Source: Kutzneria sp. CA-103260
Lineage (GTDB): Bacteria; Actinomycetota; Actinomycetes; Mycobacteriales; Pseudonocardiaceae
NCBI RefSeq assembly: GCF_018263855.1
Contig: NZ_CP073318.1
Coordinates: 8,246,001-8,310,000, forward strand
Direction: 5' to 3'
Length of the DNA: 64,000 bases
In this document: positions 34,355-40,592 of the stretch, one piece after another
Numbering within the stretch: the stretch's first letter is position 1
Layout: each line of letters starts with the position of its first letter
The notes under the pieces: model-generated
What the model was told of the DNA's origin: nothing
The model's database searches: none
Seen by the model: the letters and a program-made list of their open reading frames with translations, nothing else
Translations under genes and position numbers: made by a program

Positions 34355-34383
34355 GCCGTCTCCAGTGTTCAGTCGGAGACGGC
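34355..34383. repeat. Inverted repeat in the leader of the diguanylate cyclase gene
   Basis: GCCGTCTCC and GGAGACGGC are perfect 9-base arms around an 11-base loop, about 20 bp upstream of the GTG start. It could be an operator or an RNA hairpin affecting translation. It does not match a c-di-GMP riboswitch. Confidence 0.4.
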
Positions 34384-34480
34384 AGATTCGCTAGGTTCAT
34401 CCGGGTGAGTTCACAACCGTGATCACAGGAGGGAACGTCATGAAGGCAACGCGAAAGACGCGGGACTAGTCTCGCACCGG

Positions 34481-35716
34481 TCAGTTCAGCCGGGTGTCCG
34501 CTCCGGATTCCGGGGCGGGCAGCCAGATTTCCGGCCGGCTGGTGGTGGCGCGACGCCAGGCCACCGCCACCGGCGCCGCGACCAGCAGCCCGACCACGCC
34601 AAACCAGCCGACCGCATTCGCCGCCCCGACACGGTCCGCTACCAGACCAGCCACGAATGGGCTCAACCCCTGCGCGGCCATCATTCCCGCATACGCCAGT
34701 CCCAACACCTGGGCCCGCCGGGAATCGGGCACTCCGCGCACAATAGACGCCGTTGTCTGCATGTATGTCGCGGTGCCGAATGCGCCGGCGATCACGAATA
34801 CCACGGCGGAAACGATCAGTCCTGGTTGGAGCAGGCACACCAGCAGCGGCGCCCCCGAGGCCACGCACATCAGGGCCAGTCCCCGGGTCTGCGCGGTGGC
34901 CGGCACGAAGCGGCCGAAGAGGAACGCGCCGATCACGCTGCCCACCGGGTCGGCGGCCAGCAGCAGGCCGAGGGTGGCGGTGGTGCCGCCCAGCTCGGCG
35001 TTGTAGGGACCGGCCAGTCCCTCGTACACGATGAACACGCCGGTCAACCAGCCGATCAGCAGCAGCGAACGTAAGCCGGAGTCGTTGCGCAGCAAGGAAA
35101 AACCGCCAGGGGTGGAGCGGACCGCCGGATTGATCGCGGCCGGCCTGGCCCGCACGCCGACCCGCAGCAGCGCCGCGGAGACCAGGAACGACAAGGCGTC
35201 CAGGGACAGCGCCCAGTACGGGCCGATCACCGCCAGCAGCAGGCCGCCGCCGGCGAAGCCGAGCACCTGGGCCGACTGGTTGGTGATGTTGCGTATCGCC
35301 ATGCCGGCGAGAAAGTCCTGCTGCGGCAACACATCCGCGTACAGCGCCTGCTCGGCCGCGCGGAACGGGGCGTTGAGCAGCGACACCCCGGCCACCAGCA
35401 CGCACAGCACCGGGAACGGCATGCCCGGCACCGCGACCGGCACGATCATGGCCGCCCGCAACAGGTCCGCGGTCAGCATCACCCGGCGGCGGGGCAGCTT
35501 GTCGGCCAGGCCGGACAGGAAAACGCCGCCCACGAAGGACGGCACCAGGGTCAGCGCGAAGGTCAACCCGGTCAGCGCGGCCGAGCCGGTGTCGCCGTAG
35601 ACCAGCACCACCAGTGCGACCCGGGCCAGCTGGTCGCCGACCATCGACAGCCCGCTGGCCGCCCAGATGGCCCTGAACTCGGCGTCCGCGAACGCCGCCC
35701 CGAACCGTCCCGCCAT
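34481..35716 (-). CDS. MFS transporter, possibly for amino sugars or drugs
   Basis: 411 residues with about 12 hydrophobic segments, typical of the major facilitator superfamily. The cytoplasmic loop between helices 2 and 3 reads GLADKLPRRRVML, the MFS signature. The closest general type is the multidrug/siderophore exporter-like (MFS_3) group. It follows the hexosaminidase gene by 85 bp on the same strand and may share its operon, which would favour a sugar-related or efflux role, but substrate cannot be read from the sequence. ATG 35716 was chosen after GGTGGGGGC; GTG 35746 is the longer option. Confidence 0.85.
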   Translation of the reverse strand: MAGRFGAAFADAEFRAIWAASGLSMVGDQLARVALVVLVYGDTGSAALTGLTFALTLVPSFVGGVFLSGLADKLPRRRVMLTADLLRAAMIVPVAVPGMPFPVLCVLVAGVSLLNAPFRAAEQALYADVLPQQDFLAGMAIRNITNQSAQVLGFAGGGLLLAVIGPYWALSLDALSFLVSAALLRVGVRARPAAINPAVRSTPGGFSLLRNDSGLRSLLLIGWLTGVFIVYEGLAGPYNAELGGTTATLGLLLAADPVGSVIGAFLFGRFVPATAQTRGLALMCVASGAPLLVCLLQPGLIVSAVVFVIAGAFGTATYMQTTASIVRGVPDSRRAQVLGLAYAGMMAAQGLSPFVAGLVADRVGAANAVGWFGVVGLLVAAPVAVAWRRATTSRPEIWLPAPESGADTRLN

Positions 35717-35801
35717 ACGCACCGCCCCCACCGTCCGTGCTCGCACGGTAGCGACTGGTAAGCGAAACGGGTGGTGCGCGCGGGCTTTTCACCCGCGTCG
35801 A

Positions 35802-37349
35802 CTAACGCGGGCGGCCGGGGACGCCGGGCCGGGTCTGCCACGGGTGCGGGCCGGCCAGCGGCCGGTACTCCACGCCGAGTGCGTCCAGCCTGGGCAGATG
35901 GTCCTCGGACAGGCGGCGGGTGAAGTCGGCCAGGTCCCGGTTGCTCCGATCGGTCCAGGCCACCTCGGCGAACGCCGAGAGCCGCGGGAAGGCCGCGTAG
36001 TCGACCCGCCGGGGCGAGTCCAGGTGCTCGGTCCAGACGTTGGCCTGCGCGCCGAGCACCCGCCGGGCCGCCTCGCCGGTGAGGTCGACCGGGATCGGCT
36101 CGTACTCGTACACATCGGACAGCGTGTGCACCATGCCCACCGGGATCGGCTCGTCGTGCCGGTCGGACTCCCGGTGGTCCAGATACACCTTCTGTTCCGG
36201 GCACATCACCACGTCGAAGCCGGCGCGGGCGGCGTCCACACCGGCCCGCTCACCGCGCCAGGAGGCGATGACCGCGCCGCCCGGCAACGGTCCGACGTCC
36301 GCGATCTCGTCCCAGCCCATCGCGCGACGTCCATGCGTGGCAAGGTGTTCCGCGATCTGCCGAATGAACCAGCCGTGCAGTTCCGGCACGGTGGCCAGGC
36401 CCCGCGCGGCCGCCTGAGCTGAGGTCCACTGCACCGTCGGCACCTCGTCGCCGCCGACGCAGATGACCTCCGACGGGAAAACCTCGACCAGCTCGTCGAA
36501 AACGTGCCGGTAGAAGTCCACAGTGGAGTCTTCGGTGTTGAGCACGTTCTCGTTGACGCCCCACAGCGGCCACACCGGCAGCGGGTAGTCCAGGTTGCCC
36601 AGCTCCGGGTAGGCCGCGATGGCCGACTGGCTATGGCCCGGGATGTCGATCTCCGGCACCACCACCACGTGCCGCCGGGCCGCGTAGGCCACCACCTCGC
36701 GCAGGTCATCCTGGGTGTAGAAGCCGCCGTGCGGGCGGCCGTCGGTGGTGTCGTCGGTGCGCACCCCGACCCGGGATCCCTCGCGCCAGCCGCCGATCTC
36801 GGTCAGCTTCGGGTAGCGCCTGACCTCGAACCGCCAGCCCTGGTCGTCGGTCAGGTGCAGGTGCAGGCGGTTCATCTTGTGCGCCGCCAGCAGGTCGATG
36901 AACCGCAGCAGGCCGTCCTTGGGCATGAAATGCCTTGCCACGTCGAGCAAAGCGCCCCGCCAGCCGAAGCGGGGCCGGTCCTCGACCACCCCGCACGGCA
37001 GCGACCAGTTGCTCGGTCCGACCGGCGCCCGCCGGAACGCCGCCGGGCCCAGCAGCTGCCGGATCGACTGGGCCGCGTGGAACGCCGCCTCCTCGTCCTG
37101 GGCCTCCACCAGCACACCGTCCGGGAACACCCGGATCAGATGGCCGTCCAGCCACGGCACGATGCGGAACCGGATCGTCGGATCCGCCGCCGGTCGCAGC
37201 GGCAGACCTGTCGCCGGGGCCAGCACCTCCCGCAGCCACGACACCGCCGCCGGCTCGCCGTCCAGCGTCGTGTTCTCGTCCAGCGGCAGCCGCCCGCCCG
37301 TGGCGTCCACTCGCGACGGTCGGGGCAGCAAGGTCTCGAATCCCGGCAC
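35802..37349 (-). CDS. Family 20 beta-N-acetylhexosaminidase
   Basis: 515 residues. An N-terminal GH20b-like domain (1-125) is followed by the catalytic TIM barrel: GWRGALLDVARHFMPKDGLLRFIDLLAAHKMN is characteristic in its spacing, and CVGGDEVPTVQW carries the catalytic Asp-Glu pair. It removes terminal GlcNAc or GalNAc from chitooligosaccharides or muropeptides. No signal peptide is visible, so it acts in the cytoplasm on imported sugars. It lies 44 bp after cutC and is likely cotranscribed with it under the DasR-type operator at 38070. The GTG start at 37349 lacks a strong ribosome site. Confidence 0.93.
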   Translation of the reverse strand: MPGFETLLPRPSRVDATGGRLPLDENTTLDGEPAAVSWLREVLAPATGLPLRPAADPTIRFRIVPWLDGHLIRVFPDGVLVEAQDEEAAFHAAQSIRQLLGPAAFRRAPVGPSNWSLPCGVVEDRPRFGWRGALLDVARHFMPKDGLLRFIDLLAAHKMNRLHLHLTDDQGWRFEVRRYPKLTEIGGWREGSRVGVRTDDTTDGRPHGGFYTQDDLREVVAYAARRHVVVVPEIDIPGHSQSAIAAYPELGNLDYPLPVWPLWGVNENVLNTEDSTVDFYRHVFDELVEVFPSEVICVGGDEVPTVQWTSAQAAARGLATVPELHGWFIRQIAEHLATHGRRAMGWDEIADVGPLPGGAVIASWRGERAGVDAARAGFDVVMCPEQKVYLDHRESDRHDEPIPVGMVHTLSDVYEYEPIPVDLTGEAARRVLGAQANVWTEHLDSPRRVDYAAFPRLSAFAEVAWTDRSNRDLADFTRRLSEDHLPRLDALGVEYRPLAGPHPWQTRPGVPGRPR

Positions 37350-37393
37350 GAGCGGGACTCTATGTCACGCCACAGGTCCAGACCAGGTGTGAC

Positions 37394-38071
37394 TCAGCCG
37401 CGGACGAGCGTCGCCCACTCGGCCACGGCGGCGGCGTCCACCGGATGGTTCCACCCCTGGGGCCGCACGGCACTGCCCACATGGAAGCGGCGCACGCCGT
37501 CGGCCCGCAGACCGGGGACCTGGTCGACCCGCAGGCCGCCGCCGGCCATCACGGTGAGGCCGTCGGCCTCCTGCAAGGTGGCCAGCTTGCGCAGCATCGG
37601 CAGCCCGTCGGCGACACCGGCGCCGCTGCCGGCGGCCAGCACGGTGTCGGCGCCGAGGGTGGCGACCTCCTTCCACGCGGCCAGCAGGTCGGCGGAGTGG
37701 TCGAGAGCCCGGTGGAAGGTGAACTTGCAGCCGTCCAGCTCGGCGATGACGGTCCGGCAGGCGTCGACGTCCACGACACCGTCCTCGGTGAGCCAGCCGA
37801 GCACGAACTCGGTGACGCCGACATCCCGCAACGCGACGGCCTCGGCCCGCAGCTGGTCCAGCGACCAGGGGGCGAAGCCGGCGCTGTCGCGCAGCATGGC
37901 CCGAACGGGCAGGTCGGTGGCGGCGAGCACCCGCCGCGCGGTGGCCACGGCGGGGGTCAGCCCGTCCGCGGCCATGTCGCTGACGAGTTCGAGCCGGTCG
38001 GCCCCGCCTTCTTGGGCGGCGTGCGCGTCCCGGGCGTCGAGCGCGATGACTTCCAGCAGCAAGTCCGACAT
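37394..38071 (-). CDS. cutC: CutC-family TIM-barrel protein
   Basis: 225 residues. LLEVIALDARDAHAAQEGGADRLELVSD opens a TIM barrel of the CutC family, with VLGWLTEDGVVDVDAC, KFTFHRALDHS and LTVMAGGGLRVDQVP. The family was named for copper homeostasis in E. coli, but direct evidence for copper binding is weak and many members lie near sugar-catabolic genes. Here it heads a unit with a GH20 hexosaminidase and an MFS gene. A perfect DasR-type site overlaps the start codon. A role in amino-sugar metabolism is therefore at least as likely as one in copper handling. Confidence 0.9.
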   Translation of the reverse strand: MSDLLLEVIALDARDAHAAQEGGADRLELVSDMAADGLTPAVATARRVLAATDLPVRAMLRDSAGFAPWSLDQLRAEAVALRDVGVTEFVLGWLTEDGVVDVDACRTVIAELDGCKFTFHRALDHSADLLAAWKEVATLGADTVLAAGSGAGVADGLPMLRKLATLQEADGLTVMAGGGLRVDQVPGLRADGVRRFHVGSAVRPQGWNHPVDAAAVAEWATLVRG

Positions 38072-38083
38072 GGTCTAGACCAT
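38070..38083. promoter_or_regulatory. DasR-responsive element (dre) overlapping the cutC start
   Basis: ATGGTCTAGACCAT is a perfect 14-bp palindrome containing TGGTCTAGACCA, the core of the DasR operator known from Streptomyces GlcNAc regulation. It overlaps the cutC ATG (38069-38071), so binding would block transcription or its start. The downstream hexosaminidase fits the GlcNAc regulon. DasR itself is not in this window. Confidence 0.8.
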
Positions 38084-38397
38084 AGGGGCAACCGGGCCGT
38101 GATCACCACCGCCGAACAGCCAAGATCGAAAACTTCGAGAAATTTTTCCCGAGCCTGTATCTGCGGTCATCGCGACCACTCCTGTCCTGGTGTCCGAACC
38201 GTTCACCCAAGCCACGGGGGACGGCGAGGCGGACCAGGCGTCCACAGGCGCCGGTCGGGGGTGGTGGAGCCAATCTCGGGGGAGGCGGTTCCACCAGGTC
38301 GGAACGCGCGGCAGGCGCCCGCCTGACAGGGGTGCCGGCCGGCCCGGTGTCGAGGGGGCATCGGTTCGGTCGTCGGGAAGCGGGCGTCGCGCGTGCA

Positions 38398-38504
38398 GGA
38401 CCCTTCACGTCAGCGGGGGTGTGAAGGGTCCGGGCCGGAGGCGCACGGCGCCGGCGTCGGACGGGGAGACCCGACGCCGGACCGCCAACAGTCGCCTCCG
38501 GCCC
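38398..38504. repeat. Cluster of strong inverted repeats in the cutC/GGIGH intergenic space
   Basis: Three stems are stacked. GGACCCTTCAC pairs with GTGAAGGGTCC (38398-38431). GGGCCGGAGGCG (38432-38443) pairs with 38493-38504. Inside the latter, CCGGCGTCGG (38451-38460) pairs with 38471-38480. The outer stem is followed by CTTTCGC. It could be a terminator, a structured small RNA or a repeat insertion. The rest of the 650-bp intergenic region shows no credible gene. Confidence 0.6.
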
Positions 38505-38527
38505 TTTCGCGCGTTCGCGCCGACTAC

Positions 38528-38555
38528 TTGTTGATCACACGCTGGCGTGTATCTA
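38528..38555 (+). promoter_or_regulatory. Candidate promoter of the GGIGH gene
   Basis: TTGTTG (38528-38533) and TATCTA (38550-38555) are spaced by 16 bp. Transcription would begin near 38562 and leave a leader of about 175 nt before the ATG at 38739. This is a reading of sequence only. Confidence 0.35.
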
Positions 38556-38738
38556 GTCCGATCGAGCGATCCCTTGTTAAATCGTTGCGCTGTTCGAGGC
38601 GACTCGGCGGCACAATGAGCACGCATGGTGAACCGGGTGGGGCCGGGACACCGTGTTGCTCCACGACAGGACGCCGCCGCACGGGGGAACGACAAGGTGC
38701 GGCCGGTGTCACCGGGGAACAGCAGAGGGGACGACATC

Positions 38739-39116
38739 ATGAGCACCACTGACGACACCCAGTCGACCAGCACGCCGGACGCGACTCTCGACCCCGCGAT
38801 GCTGGCCGAGGTCGAGCAGGCGCTGGACGCCGTGCACGGCGGCGGCGTCGCCCGCCCCAACGGGGGCATCGGCCACGCCGAGACCGTCGAGCCGACCGAC
38901 GTCGTGCGCACCGAGACTGGCGGCATCGGCCACCCGGAGGACCCGCAGCCCGGCCAGGGTGGGCAGCCCGGCCTGACCGTGCAGCCCGTCTCGGGCCTGC
39001 AGCCCGGCAGGAGCGTGCAGGCCGAGGGCGGCATCGGGCACCCGGAGGGTCCCAAGCCGGACGGCGTCGCCCGCCCGAACGGCGGCATCGGCCACGCCGA
39101 GACCGTCCGCCCGTGA
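38739..39116 (+). CDS. Small GGIGH-repeat protein of a CHAT/sigma cassette
   Basis: 125 residues from ATG 38739, after AGAGGGGA. Residues 1-33 contain a predicted helix (PAMLAEVEQALDAV) that ends at a GGG. The remainder is low-complexity and carries GGIGH at residues 42-46, 61-65, 97-101 and 115-119. The first and last repeats share VARPNGGIGHAETV. The spacings are 19, 36 and 18 residues, so one 18-residue unit in the middle has drifted. There are no cysteines, membrane segment or signal peptide. The helix-GG-repeat layout resembles a secreted or modified peptide precursor, or a protease substrate. The nearby TPR-CHAT protease and sigma factor suggest a shared system. I do not recognise the family. 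Confidence 0.8.
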   Translation: MSTTDDTQSTSTPDATLDPAMLAEVEQALDAVHGGGVARPNGGIGHAETVEPTDVVRTETGGIGHPEDPQPGQGGQPGLTVQPVSGLQPGRSVQAEGGIGHPEGPKPDGVARPNGGIGHAETVRP

Positions 39117-39425
39117 GCACCACCGGTCGGGTCGGTGGCGGGACCTGCCACCGACCCGACCGGGTCCGTTATCAATTCGTGAGTATCTGAGTCCGAGTTG
39201 GCCGCTCTTAATCACGTCGGGCCCGTCCGGGGGCCCGCGGGAGTGAATGGGGCGGCGGTGGCAGCACACGGAAACACGCCGGGGGGCGTGGCCGTCATCG
39301 AGCACGATTGGCCCGACTGGCTGTGGGCGACTACACCAGGTAGGGCAGGATGCAGGCACGGGGTGCGTCCCCGTGGCGGGGGGACCGGGGCGCGCCCACG
39401 TACCTCAGACCCGGAGGTGCTTCGA
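39117..39425. other. 309-bp spacer between the GGIGH gene and the sigma gene
   Basis: No gene is credible here. The sigma frame stays open upstream to 39198, but composition and the strong ribosome site GGAGGTG at 39413-39419 favour the start at 39426. A possible terminator-like stem, GGTCGGGTCGGTGG against CCACCGACCCGACC (39126-39162), follows the GGIGH stop. The sigma gene therefore probably has its own promoter in this spacer. Confidence 0.5.
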
Positions 39426-40037
39426 ATGGCCGTTGACACGTGGGACGGGCTGACCGGCCATGACCCTTGGGAGGGGCTGACCGGTCACGACCGCCACGCG
39501 GCGTGTCTGGTCGCGGCCAGAGACGGCAACCGCAGGGCGCTGGACGTGCTGGTCGCCGACCTGACGCCGCTGGTCTGGCACGTCACCCGCAGCCAGGGCC
39601 TGGACAAGGTGCACGCGGAGGACGTCGTGCAGACCGTCTGGCTGGCGCTGCTGCGCCACCTGGACCGGCTGCAGCAGCCCAAGGCGCTGGCGGCGTGGCT
39701 GATCGTGACGGCCCGCCGGGAGGCCCAGCGGGCCAAGACGACCGGCTACGACCGGGAGACCCCGGTGGCCGCCGAGGACCTGGTGGACATTCCGACCCAG
39801 GTGGACGGTCCCGAGCAGCACGCGCTGCGCGACGACCGGGACCGCCGGCTGTGGGCCGCGTTCAAGCAGCTCACCGAACGCTGTCAGAAACTGCTCACGC
39901 TCACCGTGCTGTCGGGCCGGGCCCAGTACGACGCGGTCGCGGAGGCGTTGGAGATGCCGCGCGGCAGCATCGGCCCGACCAGGGGCCGGTGTCTGGTCGC
40001 GCTGCGCGAACTGCTGGACGAAGGGGGGCCGCAGTGA
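39426..40037 (+). CDS. ECF-like sigma factor with duplicated N-terminal GLTGH motif
   Basis: 203 residues. A sigma-70 region 2 (VLVADLTPLVWHVTRSQGL, HAEDVVQTVWLALLRHL, ALAAWLIVTARREAQR) and region 4 (QLTERCQKLLTLTVL, YDAVAEALEMPRGSIGPTRGRCLVALREL) form a minimal ECF-type factor. The first 22 residues contain two 9-residue repeats, TWDGLTGHD and PWEGLTGHD, not usual in sigma factors. The ATG has GGAGGTG seven bases upstream. It overlaps the next gene by four bases. The target promoters are unknown. The next gene may encode its anti-sigma or regulator. Confidence 0.9.
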   Translation: MAVDTWDGLTGHDPWEGLTGHDRHAACLVAARDGNRRALDVLVADLTPLVWHVTRSQGLDKVHAEDVVQTVWLALLRHLDRLQQPKALAAWLIVTARREAQRAKTTGYDRETPVAAEDLVDIPTQVDGPEQHALRDDRDRRLWAAFKQLTERCQKLLTLTVLSGRAQYDAVAEALEMPRGSIGPTRGRCLVALRELLDEGGPQ

Positions 40038-40546
40038 GCGCCACCAACGGCGAGGACCAGTTCGACGAGGCCGGTCTGGACATGGACAACCTGACCGAGC
40101 AGGACCTGCTCCTGCTCGCGGAGCTCGACGTGCTGTTCGACAAGGTCGACCCGGTGCCGGCCGACCTGGTCGAGAGAGTGCAGTTCGCCATCGCCCTGGA
40201 GGACCTCGACGTCGAGGTCGCGCGCTGGGAGCGGGCCGAGGAGCTGGCCGGCGTCCGGGGCGCCGGCCCGAACACCGTCACCTTCACCGTGGAAGACCTG
40301 ACCATCATGGTCAGCTTCGCCCCGGCCGGTGCCGGCTACCGGTTCGATGGCTGGCTGGTGCCCGGTGGTCCGCACACCGTCGAGGTCCGGGTGTCGGGGC
40401 ACTCCTCGACCACCGCGGAGGCCGACGAGGGCGGCCGGTTCGCGGTGGACGACGTGCCCAAGGGCACCACCCAGCTGGTGGTGCACCTGGCCAGCGGGGC
40501 CGGCGCGCGGCCACGGACGATCGTGACGCCGACGCTCATGCTCTAG
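40034..40546 (+). CDS. Unknown protein coupled to the sigma factor, beta-rich C-terminal domain
   Basis: 170 residues. The GTG start overlaps the sigma stop by four bases. Residues 20-75 are a helical region with LTEQDLLLLAELDVLFDKVDPVPADLVERVQFA. The C-terminal half looks like a carboxypeptidase-regulatory-like or Ig-like beta sandwich (ADEGGRFAVDDVPKGTTQLVVHL). There is no membrane segment and no zinc-binding anti-sigma motif. Position and coupling suggest an anti-sigma or adaptor for the sigma factor or the CHAT protease, but no function can be assigned. Confidence 0.8.
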   Translation: MSATNGEDQFDEAGLDMDNLTEQDLLLLAELDVLFDKVDPVPADLVERVQFAIALEDLDVEVARWERAEELAGVRGAGPNTVTFTVEDLTIMVSFAPAGAGYRFDGWLVPGGPHTVEVRVSGHSSTTAEADEGGRFAVDDVPKGTTQLVVHLASGAGARPRTIVTPTLML

Positions 40547-40592
40547 GCGAAGCGATCTTCCCTCCGACGGTGGACACCACACCTTCGGCGGG

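Noticed and set aside
34411..34428. GTGATCAC near the diguanylate cyclase gene as a Crp site
   Set aside because: The half sites abut without the six-base spacer required by the consensus.
38103..38534. Open frames on both strands in the cutC/GGIGH intergenic space
   Set aside because: The composition is Arg/Pro/Gly-rich without a ribosome site, and the frames cross strong inverted repeats. No domain is seen.
38854..39116. GGIGH DNA repeats as a possible CRISPR or tandem DNA repeat
   Set aside because: The similarity is at protein level with synonymous differences. The units are coding and spacers are not unique sequences of constant size.
39198..39425. Longer N-terminus of the sigma factor
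   Set aside because: The extension has no sigma-like features and the strong GGAGGTG site at 39413 fits the ATG at 39426.
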